A DNA stretch of 64,000 nucleotides from Gemmatimonadaceae bacterium (GTDB taxonomy: Bacteria > Gemmatimonadota > Gemmatimonadetes > Gemmatimonadales > Gemmatimonadaceae), in NCBI GenBank assembly GCA_040882285.1, contig JBBEBQ010000018.1, forward strand, positions 186,001-250,000, written 5' to 3'. Shown in pieces: positions 8,420 through 17,169 of the stretch. Every line of letters starts with the position of its first letter. The stretch's first letter is position 1. The translations under genes and the position numbers were made by a program. Under the pieces are notes generated by a model, which saw only the letters and a program-made list of their open reading frames with translations, was not told the origin of the DNA and ran no database searches.

Positions 8420-9638
8420 GAAGACCGCAAAGGCTGTTACCAAAAGCCAGGAGCCAATAGCCAATAGCTCTCTCGACCGTTTCGGCGAATTCGGCGGTCG
8501 CTACGTCCCGGAGACCCTCATCCCGGCGCTCGACGAGCTGACCGTCGCGTACGCCGACGCGATGTCGGACCCGGCGTTCAAGCGCGAGCTGGACGAGATG
8601 CTGCGCGATTACGTCGGACGGCCGTCGCCGCTGACCGTCGCTCCGCGGCTGTCGGAGCATGTGGGCGCGCGCGTGTTCCTCAAGCGCGAGGACCTCAATC
8701 ACACCGGGGCGCACAAGATCAACAACACCGTCGGCCAGGCGCTGCTCGCGCGCCGCATGGGCAAGCGCCGCATCATAGCGGAGACCGGCGCGGGGCAGCA
8801 CGGCGTCGCGACGGCAACCGTGTGCGCCCGGTTCGGGCTGGACTGCGTGGTGTACATGGGCGAGGAGGACATGCGCCGGCAGGAGCTGAATGTCTTCCGC
8901 ATGCGGCTGCTGGGCGCGACCGTCGTGCCGGTCTCCTCCGGAACGCGCACGCTCAAGGACGCGACGAGCGAAGCGATCAGGGACTGGGTCGGCAGCGTGA
9001 ACGACAGTCACTACATCATCGGATCGGTCGTGGGTCCGGCGCCGTACCCGCGGATCGTGCGCGACCTGCAGTCGGTCATCGGCCGCGAATCGCGCGCGCA
9101 GATGCTGGAGAAGACCGGCGCGCTGCCGAAGCTGGTGGTGGCATGTGTCGGCGGTGGCTCCAACGCCATGGGGATCTTCCACGCGTTCATCGACGACTCG
9201 GACGTCGAGCTGGTGGGCGTGGAGGCCGCAGGTCATGGACTCGATACCGCGGAGCACTCGGCGTCGCTGGCGCGCGGCTCGCCGGGAGTGCTGCACGGGT
9301 CGCTGAGCTACCTGCTGCAGGATGAGAGCGGCCAGGTCCGGCCCGCGCACTCGATTTCCGCGGGGCTCGATTATCCTGGCGTCGGGCCCGAGCACGCCTA
9401 TCTTATGGAACTTCATCGGGCTACATATGTCTCCGTTACGGATTCGGAGGCGCTGCGAGGGTTCGTTCTCCTCAGCCGATTGGAGGGAATCATCCCGGCT
9501 CTGGAATCCGCGCACGCCATTGCCTGGATAGCGAAAAATCGCGGCCGCTGGTCGGACAGTGACTCGCTTCTGGTCTGCATCAGTGGGCGCGGCGACAAGG
9601 ATGTGGCGCAGGTAAGCGAGATGGATCTCTTGAGCTGA
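8409..9638 (+). CDS. trpB: Tryptophan synthase beta chain with a heptad-repeat insertion near the N-terminus
   Basis: PLP enzyme that joins indole to serine. The PLP lysine is in [16 protein letters not shown], followed by [15 protein letters not shown], the Gly-rich phosphate loop [13 protein letters not shown] and the end motif CISGRGDKD. Residues about 10-20 ([12 protein letters not shown]) are encoded by the 7-bp-phased repeat at 8435-8469, just before the conserved [13 protein letters not shown], so the repeat was absorbed in frame into the variable N-terminal tail without harming the fold. The stop overlaps the next ATG (TGATG). trpA is not adjacent: two other genes intervene. Confidence 0.96.
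   Translation: MPSRKTAKAVTKSQEPIANSSLDRFGEFGGRYVPETLIPALDELTVAYADAMSDPAFKRELDEMLRDYVGRPSPLTVAPRLSEHVGARVFLKREDLNHTGAHKINNTVGQALLARRMGKRRIIAETGAGQHGVATATVCARFGLDCVVYMGEEDMRRQELNVFRMRLLGATVVPVSSGTRTLKDATSEAIRDWVGSVNDSHYIIGSVVGPAPYPRIVRDLQSVIGRESRAQMLEKTGALPKLVVACVGGGSNAMGIFHAFIDDSDVELVGVEAAGHGLDTAEHSASLARGSPGVLHGSLSYLLQDESGQVRPAHSISAGLDYPGVGPEHAYLMELHRATYVSVTDSEALRGFVLLSRLEGIIPALESAHAIAWIAKNRGRWSDSDSLLVCISGRGDKDVAQVSEMDLLS
8435..8469. repeat. AGCCAAY heptad repeat inside trpB
   Basis: After CTGTTAC, four 7-bp units follow: AAAAGCC, AGGAGCC, AATAGCC, AATAGCT. The element closely matches the copy inside meaB (22408-22445), which also begins CTGTTA and AAAAGCC, showing a shared dispersed sequence rather than chance codon use. 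Translated as part of the TrpB leader. Confidence 0.8.
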
Positions 9639-11365
9639 TGACTTCACCAACAAGCGCACCAGTGCAGGCGCCCGATTCCGTCGAGCCGCCGCCGTTCGCG
9701 GCGGCGATCGTGACGGACGTGCTGAAGACTTTCTCCAAGGCCGTGCGCGCGCACGCGCTGTATCTGCCGAACAACCCGATGCACGCGCGCTCGATGGAAG
9801 CCGCGCGCGCGGCGTTCCAGGGGCTCTGGCAGCAGACGGATGAGCTCGTCCTGCAGGTTTCCGAGACGCAGTTCCTCTGGGAGGAGCTCCTGGTGTACGA
9901 GGACACCGAGAAGTCCACGGACAATCTCGCGTGGGTGTTCTTCAAGGACGGCCTCCGCGAGATCAAGATCTGCAAGGGCTTCGAGATGACGGACATGGAC
10001 GCGATCATGGAGATCATCCAGCGCGTCCGGTCGGCCACCGCGGACGACGACGACATGCTCACGATTCTCTGGGAGCAGGAGTTCTCGACGTTCGAGTACA
10101 AGTACGTCGGCGCCGGCGGCGGCACGGGAGACACGCCGTACGATCCGATGGAACCGGGGGCCGCGCCCGAGCGGCTGCCGCCTCCCGGCGAGGTCGAGCG
10201 CGGCGGCAGCGAGCAGCTGGTGTCGTCGGCGAAGCCGGCCGGCGTAGTCAGCATGGAGGGCTTCGATTCGACGCTCTACTTCCTCGACGAGCGCGAGATC
10301 GAGTACATCCACAACGAGATCGCCAAGGACTACTCGGCCGATCTCAGGCCGCTGGTGATCGCGTCGCTGCTCGACACCTTCGAGACGCAGGAGGACGTGG
10401 GCGTGCGCGAGGAGATCGCGCGCATTCTCGACGGAATCCTGATCAACCTGCTGTCCACCAACCAGGTCCGCACGGTGGCGTATCTGCTGCGCGAGGTCGC
10501 GCTCACCGCGCAGCGCGCCAGGGAGATGACCGAGGTTCAGAAGCAGCGGTTCTCGGATCTGCCCGAGCGGTTGTCCGACGGCGCGGTGCTCGGCCAGCTG
10601 CTGGAGACGCTGGAGGAGGCGCCGCTCTCGCTCCCGCAGGGCGACATCTCCGAGCTGTTCCTCCAGCTGCGACCGGCCGCGCTCGAGACCGTGTTCGCGT
10701 TCACGCCGCGCTCGCAGAACCGCGAGCTGTGCGAGCTGCTGGAGAACGCGGCCGACCGTCTCGCCGCGTTGCACACGTCCGAGCTGGTGCGGCTGATCAC
10801 CGTCGGCGATCCCGTCGTGGTGCAGGAAGCGATTCAGCGCGCCGCCGTAATGAAGGCGGCCGCGGCGGTGCCGGCGCTGGGCCAGGTGATCAACACCGGC
10901 GCCGATCCGGGCATGCGGCTCGCGGCCGTGCTCGCGCTCGCCGACATCGGCTCGCCCGGCGCGCTGCAGGTGCTGGAGAAATGCGTGGAGGATTCCGAGC
11001 GGGACGTCCGGGTCGCGTCCGTCCGCGCGCTCGGCGGGCGGTCGTACCGGGCGGCGCTGCCGCGGGTGGAGAAGGCGCTCAAGGGCAAACCGCTGCGGGA
11101 GACCAACCTCACTGAGAAGATGGCGTTCTTCGAGGCGTACGGCGTGCTCGCGGGCGACGCCGGCGTGGACTTCCTCGACTCGGTGCTGAACGGCAAGGGC
11201 ACCTTCGGCAAGCGCGAGGAGCCCGAGTTCCGCGCATGCGCGGCAATGGCCCTCGGCAAGATCAACACGCGGCGCGCGCGGGAATCGCTGGAGAAGGCCG
11301 CCGGCGACAAGGACGCCGTGGTAAAGAACGCGGTGACCAGAGCCATCCGCGGGGTAGCCGCATGA
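9638..11365 (+). CDS. HEAT-repeat-like protein encoded inside the trp cluster
   Basis: 575 aa, cytoplasmic (no signal or membrane segment). The N-terminal 160 residues (FSKAVRAHALYLPNNPMH, ILWEQEFSTFEYKYVG) form a conserved-looking alpha/beta region; a Pro/Gly linker follows at about 165-200. From about 370 onward the sequence shows repeating helical pairs of HEAT type (ALGQVINTGADPGMRLAAVL, LEKCVEDSERDVRVASVRAL, EFRACAAMALGKINTRRARE). It starts in the trpB stop and ends in the start of the HD-GYP gene, so it is cotranslated with both. Its N-terminal words (YLPNNPMH; compare LYPPEHTS in the next protein) suggest the pair share a domain. Likely a signalling or scaffold partner of the HD-GYP protein. 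Confidence 0.8.
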   Translation: MTSPTSAPVQAPDSVEPPPFAAAIVTDVLKTFSKAVRAHALYLPNNPMHARSMEAARAAFQGLWQQTDELVLQVSETQFLWEELLVYEDTEKSTDNLAWVFFKDGLREIKICKGFEMTDMDAIMEIIQRVRSATADDDDMLTILWEQEFSTFEYKYVGAGGGTGDTPYDPMEPGAAPERLPPPGEVERGGSEQLVSSAKPAGVVSMEGFDSTLYFLDEREIEYIHNEIAKDYSADLRPLVIASLLDTFETQEDVGVREEIARILDGILINLLSTNQVRTVAYLLREVALTAQRAREMTEVQKQRFSDLPERLSDGAVLGQLLETLEEAPLSLPQGDISELFLQLRPAALETVFAFTPRSQNRELCELLENAADRLAALHTSELVRLITVGDPVVVQEAIQRAAVMKAAAAVPALGQVINTGADPGMRLAAVLALADIGSPGALQVLEKCVEDSERDVRVASVRALGGRSYRAALPRVEKALKGKPLRETNLTEKMAFFEAYGVLAGDAGVDFLDSVLNGKGTFGKREEPEFRACAAMALGKINTRRARESLEKAAGDKDAVVKNAVTRAIRGVAA

Positions 11366-12846
11366 CGTCGCAGCAGGTTACGACTCCGTCGTCGGGCGCC
11401 TGGCCCCTCTCCGAGCACGGCAATCCGGCGTACGTCCGCAAGATCGGGCGCACGCTGATCATCGGCATGTACAGCGCGATGCGGTCCATCAAGCTGTATC
11501 CGCCGGAGCACACGTCGGTGCAGCGCGCGCTCGAGGACGTGGCGAACGTCGCGCGCGAGATCCGCGAGCACGAGCACGAGCACGAGCTCGAGTTCCGGGT
11601 GTCCGGCGAGTTCATCTTCCTGAACGAGACGCGGCTCCGTCTCGACCTCACGAACTACGCCAGCTTCGGCCAGGTGCTCACCATCTGCAAGGCGAGCGGC
11701 GTGGGCGCGATCCGCGTGCCCGACGTCGCCACGCCCAACGACTGGCTGGTGTTCCTGAACGCGCTCGACACGCCGCTCAAGGGCGATCCTGAGGGGAGCC
11801 TCGAGCGGCTGATGGAGCGGCTGCGCGGCGCCGGCGTCGCCGCCTTCGAGCTGGAGCCGCCGTCGGAATCCGCGACCGACCGCGAGGCCAGCGAGCAGGT
11901 GCATGCGGCCGCCGTGCGCACGTACGCCCAGTCCGTCACGGTCACCAAGGACGTGATGAACTCGGTGCGCCTCGGGAAGTCGCCGAGCCTGAAGAAGATC
12001 AAGCGGCTGGTGCAGACCATCGTGGACCAGATCCTGAACGACGAGGTCTCGCTCGTCGGGCTCACGACCATCCGCGACTACGACGAGTACACGTTCACGC
12101 ACTCCGTCAACGTCTGCATCTTCTCGGTCGCGCTCGGCAGGCGACTCGGCTTCACCAAGCGGCAGCTGTACGACCTGGGAATGGCCGCGCTGTTCCACGA
12201 CATCGGCAAGTCGCGCATCCCGATCGACATACTGCAGAAGACCGAGGGGCTGACCGACGAGGAATGGCGGCTCATCGTGGGCCACCCGTGGCTCGGCGTG
12301 CTCGGCCTGTGCCAGATGCGCGGGCAGGCGGAGCTGCCGTACCGCGCGATGGTCGTGGCGTACGAGCACCACATGAAGTCCGATCTCAGCGGCTATCCCA
12401 AGCCGATCCGGGCACGGCAGATCTGCATGACGGCGAGGATCGTCGCCGTCACGGACAGCTACGACGCGGCCACTTCGCGCCGCAGCTACCAGACCGAGCC
12501 GCTGCCGCCGCCCGCGGTGCTCGAAGAGATGCGCGACAACCCGCGCCGCGGCCTGGACCCGGTGGTGGTGAAGGCGTTCATCAACCTGCTGGGCATCTAT
12601 CCGGTGGGGACGCTGGTCGTTCTCGACACCTTCGAGCTGGCGATCGCGAAGACGGCCAACGTCAATCCGGAGCTGCTCGCGCGCCCGGTGGTCATGATCG
12701 TCAGCGATCCGCTGGGAAATCTCATCACGCCGCCGGTCGAAGCGGATCTCGCCGAGCAGAGCCCCGACGGAAGCTACGCGCGGACCATCATCAAGACCGC
12801 GGACCCGGAGCGTTATGGCATCCGCGTCGGCGATTATTTCCTCTGA
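11362..12846 (+). CDS. HD-GYP domain phosphodiesterase (predicted cyclic-di-GMP hydrolase)
   Basis: 494 aa. The N-terminal about 200 residues match the style of the preceding HEAT protein (IGMYSAMRSIKLYPPEHTSV). The HD-GYP domain occupies about 220-440: THSVNVCIFSVALGRRLG, ALFHDIGKSRIP with the HD metal pair, VAYEHHMKSDLSGYPKP containing the GYP signature, and ARIVAVTDSYDAATSRRSY. No membrane segment. The ATG at 11362 overlaps the previous stop (ATGA) and the 3' end overlaps trpA by 32 nt. Family knowledge says such proteins degrade c-di-GMP; whether it is active is not provable here. Confidence 0.88.
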   Translation: MTSQQVTTPSSGAWPLSEHGNPAYVRKIGRTLIIGMYSAMRSIKLYPPEHTSVQRALEDVANVAREIREHEHEHELEFRVSGEFIFLNETRLRLDLTNYASFGQVLTICKASGVGAIRVPDVATPNDWLVFLNALDTPLKGDPEGSLERLMERLRGAGVAAFELEPPSESATDREASEQVHAAAVRTYAQSVTVTKDVMNSVRLGKSPSLKKIKRLVQTIVDQILNDEVSLVGLTTIRDYDEYTFTHSVNVCIFSVALGRRLGFTKRQLYDLGMAALFHDIGKSRIPIDILQKTEGLTDEEWRLIVGHPWLGVLGLCQMRGQAELPYRAMVVAYEHHMKSDLSGYPKPIRARQICMTARIVAVTDSYDAATSRRSYQTEPLPPPAVLEEMRDNPRRGLDPVVVKAFINLLGIYPVGTLVVLDTFELAIAKTANVNPELLARPVVMIVSDPLGNLITPPVEADLAEQSPDGSYARTIIKTADPERYGIRVGDYFL

Positions 12847-13612
12847 GTCGATAGCGGAGCGGTTCGAGGCGCTGCGCGCGGATTCGCGCCGCGCGCTCGT
12901 GTGCTACGTCACGGCCGGGCACCCGTCGCCGGCCGCAACGGTGGAGCTGCTGGAAGGGCTGGAAGCGGCTGGCGCGGACGTGATCGAGCTCGGCGTCCCT
13001 TTCTCCGACCCGGTCGCGGACGGCCCGGTGATCCAGCACAGCTCGTCCGTCGCCCTCGCCAATGGCGTTACGCTCGACGGCTCTCTGGAGCTGCTCGAGA
13101 AGGCGCGGCCGGCCGTGCCCGTCGTGCTGTTCACCTACCTCAATCCGCTGCTCGCGGCGGGGCCGGACGTGCTGCGCCGGGCGCGGGACGCCGGCATCGC
13201 GGGTATACTCGTCACGGATCTGCCGCTCGGCGCGGATCCGCGGCGCGAAGCCTGGCTGGCGGAAAGCGGGCTCGACTTCATCCGGCTCGTCGCGCCGACG
13301 ACGCCGCCCGGGAGACTGGCCGGAATCTGCCAGCACGGGAGCGGCTTCGTGTACCTCATCAGCCGCATGGGCGTCACCGGCGCCCGCGACGACGCCCCGC
13401 CCGACGTGGCGCCGATGGTCGCGAGATTGCGTGCGGTGACCGATCTCCCCGTGTGCGTGGGCTTCGGAATCTCGACTCCCGCGCAGGCGCGCGCCGTCGC
13501 GCGGCTGGCGGACGGAGTCGTGGTCGGAAGCGCTGTCGTGCGGGCCGCCGGCGAGTCGACCGGCGCGGCGCTGAATCTCGTACGCTCCATGCGGGAGGCG
13601 ATGGATGGCTGA
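12815..13612 (+). CDS. trpA: Tryptophan synthase alpha chain
   Basis: Cleaves indole-3-glycerol phosphate and passes indole to TrpB. Catalytic Glu58 in DVIELGVPFSDP and Asp69 in VADGPVIQ keep the canonical 11-residue spacing; CVGFGISTPAQARAV and DGVVVGSAVV form the phosphate site. 265 aa. The start lies 32 nt inside the HD-GYP gene, an unusually long overlap for this window, and the stop overlaps folB by 8 nt. Separated from trpB by 3.2 kb of coupled, non-trp genes. Confidence 0.96.
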   Translation: MASASAIISSESIAERFEALRADSRRALVCYVTAGHPSPAATVELLEGLEAAGADVIELGVPFSDPVADGPVIQHSSSVALANGVTLDGSLELLEKARPAVPVVLFTYLNPLLAAGPDVLRRARDAGIAGILVTDLPLGADPRREAWLAESGLDFIRLVAPTTPPGRLAGICQHGSGFVYLISRMGVTGARDDAPPDVAPMVARLRAVTDLPVCVGFGISTPAQARAVARLADGVVVGSAVVRAAGESTGAALNLVRSMREAMDG

Positions 13613-13964
13613 AGACGTAGTGACGCTGAAGGGGATGCGCTTCCACACGCACATCGGGGTCCTGCCGCACGAGGCGGAGGTAGCCCAGTCGATCGAGGTG
13701 GACGTATCGGTCTGGGTGCAGCGGCCCGCGGGGGGCGACGGCGCGGCGACGGTTGCGGACTACCGCGACCTGTACGACCGCGCGGCGGGCGTGCTCGCGC
13801 ACGGACACATGAAGTACCTGGAGGACGTGGCCGAGCGCATCGCCGAGCAGTCGCTGGAGGTGCGGCTGGTCACACGGGTCTCGGTGTCGGTGCGCAAGCC
13901 GCACGTCGCGCTGCCGGGGCCGTTGGCGTATGCGGAGGTGACTGTGGAACGGAAGAAAAAGTGA
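13605..13964 (+). CDS. folB: Dihydroneopterin aldolase
   Basis: Folate pathway enzyme that makes 6-hydroxymethyl-dihydropterin. 119 aa with the family opening VTLKGMRFHTHIGVLPHE, the central TVADYRDLYD and YLEDVAERIAE (catalytic and substrate residues) and the C-terminal VRKPHVALPGPLAYAEVTVER with the conserved Lys-Pro. Overlaps trpA by 8 nt and is followed by folK, the next enzyme of the pathway. The stop codon TGA is the first part of a GTGACTA repeat. Confidence 0.93.
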   Translation: MAEDVVTLKGMRFHTHIGVLPHEAEVAQSIEVDVSVWVQRPAGGDGAATVADYRDLYDRAAGVLAHGHMKYLEDVAERIAEQSLEVRLVTRVSVSVRKPHVALPGPLAYAEVTVERKKK

Positions 13965-13988
13965 CTAGTGACTCGTGACTAGTCACCA
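13962..13988. repeat. GTGACTA heptad repeat between folB and folK
   Basis: Reads GTGACTA, GTGACTC, GTGACTA and then GTCAC, beginning at the folB stop codon and ending just before the folK start. It belongs to the same family as the copies near 45568, 50514 and 53495. It occupies the position where a folK ribosome site would be expected. Confidence 0.75.
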
Positions 13989-13992
13989 GCTT

Positions 13993-14400
13993 ATGGACCT
14001 GGTTTTTATTGCCCTCGGATCAAATGTTGGGGACCGCCACAAACACCTCAGCGCCGCTCGCAGTGCAATCGCCGCCCTGCCGGATACATTCATTGTCGCC
14101 GCCTCGGACGTCGAGGAAACCGAGCCGCTCGGTGGACTCCAACAGGAGAAGTATCTGAATCAGATGCTCGCCGTGAAAACCGCGCTGGAGCCGATGCAGC
14201 TGCTGAGCGAGCTGCAGGGCATCGAGAGGGCGAACGGCCGCACGCGGGGCGAGCGGTGGGCGCCGCGCACGCTCGACGTCGACATCGTCGCGTGCGGCAA
14301 CGCCACTGTTGCCACGGCGCAGCTGACGCTGCCGCACCCGGGCCTGCCGGAGCGCGACTTCTGGCGGCGCCAGATCGCGCAGATCGAGGAGCGGCTGTGA
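13993..14400 (+). CDS. folK: 6-hydroxymethyl-7,8-dihydropterin pyrophosphokinase
   Basis: Transfers pyrophosphate from ATP to the FolB product. Motifs: FIALGSNVGDRHKHL at the N-terminus, ETEPLGGLQQEKYLNQ (pterin site) and RWAPRTLDVDIVACG (Mg/ATP site, DVDI). I chose ATG at 13993 (MDLVFIALGS); an in-frame GTG at 13975 exists but lies within the GTGACTA repeat and would add only repeat-encoded residues. 135 aa, slightly short for the family. The stop overlaps panB (GTGA). Confidence 0.92.
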   Translation: MDLVFIALGSNVGDRHKHLSAARSAIAALPDTFIVAASDVEETEPLGGLQQEKYLNQMLAVKTALEPMQLLSELQGIERANGRTRGERWAPRTLDVDIVACGNATVATAQLTLPHPGLPERDFWRRQIAQIEERL

Positions 14401-15221
14401 GCAGCGGAACGGGGGACGCCGTGCGCGCGCTGTCGATCCGCGAGTACGTGCAACGCAAGGAAAAGGGGGAGAAGATCGTCATGGTCACCGCCTACGACGC
14501 GCTCTTCGGCCGTCTCGTGGACGAAGCCGGCGTGGACGCGGTCCTCGTCGGCGATTCGCTCGGCAACGTGATCGCCGGCCTGGACACCACGCTCCCGGTG
14601 ACGCTCGACCAGATGATCTACCACGCGACCATGGTGCGGCGCGGCGTGAAGCGCGCGCTGCTGTTCGTGGACATGCCGTTCCTCACGTACCAGGCGAGCG
14701 TCGAGCAGGCCATCATGAGCTGCGGCCGCGTGCTGCAGCAGACGGGCGCGAGCGCGGTGAAGATGGAGGGCGCGGGCGAGGAGATGGCCGAGACCGTGCG
14801 GCGCGTGGTTGGCGCCGGCATTCCCGTCGTCGGTCACATCGGCTTCACCCCGCAGTCGGTGCACACGCTCGGCGGGGCGCGCGTGCAGGGGCGGGGCGCG
14901 GAAGACGCGTCGCGGATGATGGACGAGGCCCGGCGGCTCGAGGACGCCGGCGCGTTCTCCATCGTGCTCGAGCTGGTCCCGGCCGAGCTCGCGGCGCGGA
15001 TAACCGAGGCCGTGGCGGTCCCCACGATCGGCATCGGGGCCGGCGCGGGCTGCGACGGCCAGGTGCTGGTGCTCCCCGACCTGCTCGGCCTCAACGACCG
15101 GTTCGCGCCCAAGTTTCTCAAGCGGTACGCCGAGCTGGCAACGGACGTCCGCAGCGCCGTCGAGCGCTTCGCGAGCGACGTCCGCGGCGGCAAGTATCCC
15201 GGCTCAGAGCACAGCTTCTGA
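14397..15221 (+). CDS. panB: 3-methyl-2-oxobutanoate hydroxymethyltransferase
   Basis: First committed step of pantothenate synthesis: transfers a hydroxymethyl group from methylene-THF to ketoisovalerate. Signature stretches: VMVTAYDALFGRLVDEAGVD, VLVGDSLGNVIAGLD (Mg ligand Asp), AVKMEGAGEE, GHIGFTPQSVHTLGG and PTIGIGAGAGCDGQVLV. 274 aa from the GTG at 14397, which overlaps the folK stop as GTGA. Followed one base later by panC. Its THF need fits the neighbouring folate genes. Confidence 0.96.
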   Translation: MSSGTGDAVRALSIREYVQRKEKGEKIVMVTAYDALFGRLVDEAGVDAVLVGDSLGNVIAGLDTTLPVTLDQMIYHATMVRRGVKRALLFVDMPFLTYQASVEQAIMSCGRVLQQTGASAVKMEGAGEEMAETVRRVVGAGIPVVGHIGFTPQSVHTLGGARVQGRGAEDASRMMDEARRLEDAGAFSIVLELVPAELAARITEAVAVPTIGIGAGAGCDGQVLVLPDLLGLNDRFAPKFLKRYAELATDVRSAVERFASDVRGGKYPGSEHSF

Positions 15222-15222
15222 C

Positions 15223-16068
15223 ATGAACGTCGTGACGACGATCGCCGACGTTCGCGCGGCGGTCGCGGGGGCGCGCGCCCGCGGGGAGACGATCTCGTTC
15301 GTTCCCACGATGGGAGCGCTGCACGAGGGCCATCTGAGCCTCGTGGATGCCGCACTCCGCGTCGGCGGCTACGTGGTGATGAGCATCTTCGTGAACCCGC
15401 TGCAGTTCGGGCCGAACGAGGATCTCGCCCGCTACCCGCGCGATCTCGAGAGCGACACTCGGCGCGCGGTCGAGCGGGGCACATCGCTCGTGTTCGCGCC
15501 GTCGGTGGACGAGATCTACCGGCGCGAGCGCACGATCGAGGTGCACGCGATCAGGCTCGGCAAGGAGTGGGAGGGCGCGTCACGCCCCGGCCACTTCACC
15601 GGCGTGCTCACCGTGGTCGCGAAGCTGTTTAATATCGTGCAGCCGGACTTCGCGGTGTTCGGGCAGAAGGACCTCCAGCAGGCGTGTCTCGTCCAGGCGC
15701 TGGCGCGCGAGCTCGACTTTTCGCTGGAGGTGATCATCGAGCCGACGGTGCGCGACGCCGACGGGCTCGCGCTGTCGAGCCGGAACCAGTTCCTCAGCCC
15801 GACGGAGCGGGCTGCGGCGCGGGCGCTGCCGCGCGCGCTCATGAAGATCTGCGCGGCGCACAAGTCCGGCGTGCAGAGCGGCGCCGAGCTGGAGCGCGTC
15901 GCCGAGGAGGTTCTGGCGGCGGAACCGGGGATCGAGCTGGACTATCTCGCCGTAGTTGACCCTCGCACCTTCAAGCGCGTCAAGAACGTGGACACGCGCG
16001 CCGCGGCGATCGCCGCCGTACGCGTCGGCGGCACGCGACTCATAGACAACGAGCTTCTGGAACCGTGA
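15223..16068 (+). CDS. panC: Pantothenate synthetase (pantoate--beta-alanine ligase)
   Basis: ATP-dependent condensation of pantoate with beta-alanine. Class I nucleotidyltransferase motifs: FVPTMGALHEGHLSLV (HxGH), SIFVNPLQFGPNEDL, VFGQKDLQQ and DGLALSSRNQFLSP (KMSKS-like region SSRN). 281 aa, normal length. Starts one base after the panB stop; its own stop overlaps the following GTG as GTGA. panD is not in the window. Confidence 0.96.
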   Translation: MNVVTTIADVRAAVAGARARGETISFVPTMGALHEGHLSLVDAALRVGGYVVMSIFVNPLQFGPNEDLARYPRDLESDTRRAVERGTSLVFAPSVDEIYRRERTIEVHAIRLGKEWEGASRPGHFTGVLTVVAKLFNIVQPDFAVFGQKDLQQACLVQALARELDFSLEVIIEPTVRDADGLALSSRNQFLSPTERAAARALPRALMKICAAHKSGVQSGAELERVAEEVLAAEPGIELDYLAVVDPRTFKRVKNVDTRAAAIAAVRVGGTRLIDNELLEP

Positions 16069-16637
16069 AAGAAACCCTGACTGATTCGGATTCATTCACC
16101 TCGCCGTACGTGGAGCTGCCGTCGTGGGCGCAAGTCGGGCCGAAGCGGCGCGCGCACATCGCGCGCGTCACCGCGCTGCTGTCGGCCTGGGCGGCCGGGA
16201 TGCGCCTGGATCCGGCCAAGGCGAACGAGTGGATAGACGCGGGTCGGCTGCACGACGCGCTGCGGGAAGCTCCGGAGGAGGAGCTGCGCCGGCTCACCGG
16301 CGACAAGAGCTCGCCGGTGGGGCTGCTGCACGGGCCCGCGGCCGCGGTACGTCTCGCGCAGGAAGGGGAGAAGCGGTCCAGCCTGCTGGACGCCATCCGC
16401 TATCACACGATGGGCTCGCCCAACTGGGATTCGACCGGAAAGGCGCTGTACATGGCGGACTACCTCGAGCCCGGCCGCAAGTTTCTGCACGAGGACCGTG
16501 AGTTTCTCGCCAGCCAGGTGCCGCACGCTTTCGAAGGCGTGTTCCGCCAGGTGGTGCGCTTCCGGCTGGAGTGGTCGATTCGCGAAGGGGATTACATCTA
16601 TCCGGAAACCGTGGCGCTGTGGAACGAGCTGAGGTGA
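16065..16637 (+). CDS. yqeK: YqeK-like HD-domain phosphohydrolase
   Basis: 190 aa. HD metal motifs in family order: HIARVTALLSAWA, DAGRLHDALRE (HD), LLHGPAAAVRLA, AIRYHTMGSPNW and MADYLEPGRKF. These match YqeK, which family knowledge links to symmetrical Ap4A hydrolysis. Start GTG at 16065 overlaps panC. In many bacteria yqeK precedes a LytR gene and rsfS; here a LytR_C-domain gene follows, but no rsfS. Cytoplasmic. Function assigned by motif similarity, not tested. Confidence 0.85.
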   Translation: MKETLTDSDSFTSPYVELPSWAQVGPKRRAHIARVTALLSAWAAGMRLDPAKANEWIDAGRLHDALREAPEEELRRLTGDKSSPVGLLHGPAAAVRLAQEGEKRSSLLDAIRYHTMGSPNWDSTGKALYMADYLEPGRKFLHEDREFLASQVPHAFEGVFRQVVRFRLEWSIREGDYIYPETVALWNELR

Positions 16638-16640
16638 AGA

Positions 16641-16677
16641 CTCAGCTATTGGCTGTTGGCTATTGGCTGTTGGCTGA
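16641..16677. repeat. AGCCAAY heptad repeat between yqeK and the LytR_C gene (reverse orientation)
   Basis: On the minus strand this reads AGCCAAC, AGCCAAT, AGCCAAC, AGCCAAT, AGCTGAG: alternating 7-bp units, the same alternation as at 20061-20106. It fills the whole 43-nt gap, including where a ribosome site for the next gene would lie. Confidence 0.85.
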
Positions 16678-16680
16678 GCG

Positions 16681-17169
16681 GTGACGGATCCCGGACAATT
16701 CGAAGAGTTCGGGGCGCCGAGGCCCCGGCGAAAGATCGGGCGGTGGGTGCTGCTTCTGCTGTTGCTGGCGGCGGGTGGGTGGTTTGGGTGGAATTACTAC
16801 CGGGGCGCCGTGGCGCCTGCGGCCGGCGCGCCGGGAAGCTTCGACGACGAGGCGTACAACGTCGTCGCGCCCGCGGGAGTGCGCATCAAGGTCGAGGTGC
16901 AGAATGCCACCGCCACGCGCGGTCTCGCCCGGCAGGCGACGCTCTATTTGCGGGACCGCGGGTTCGACGTCGTGTCGTTTGGCAACGCGTCGGAGCGCCG
17001 CGACTCGACGCTCGTGCTCGACCGCTCGGGCCACGGCGACTGGGCCGCGCTCGTCGCTACGGCGATGAAAGCGAGAGCGGAGAGCCGCCCGGATTCCTCA
17101 CGCTACCTGGACGTGACGGTCCTTGTCGGCGGCGACTGGCGCCCGCCGGCGCTGCCGTTCTACCCGTAG
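16681..17169 (+). CDS. LytR C-terminal-domain membrane protein
   Basis: 162 aa starting at GTG. A basic stretch (PRPRRKIGR) precedes one transmembrane helix at about 20-40 (WVLLLLLLAAGGWFGW), then a periplasmic LytR_C-type domain: IKVEVQNATATRGLARQ, LYLRDRGFDVVSFGNASERRDSTLVLD and VTVLVGGDWRPPALPF. Such small domains follow yqeK in many genomes and are thought to act at the cell wall, but the role is unknown. The last 72 nt overlap rlmN on the other strand. Confidence 0.78.
   Translation: MTDPGQFEEFGAPRPRRKIGRWVLLLLLLAAGGWFGWNYYRGAVAPAAGAPGSFDDEAYNVVAPAGVRIKVEVQNATATRGLARQATLYLRDRGFDVVSFGNASERRDSTLVLDRSGHGDWAALVATAMKARAESRPDSSRYLDVTVLVGGDWRPPALPFYP

Noticed and set aside
8085-9659. 524-aa minus-strand frame opposite trpB
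   Set aside because: trpB is certain from its PLP motifs; the antisense frame has no recognisable feature.
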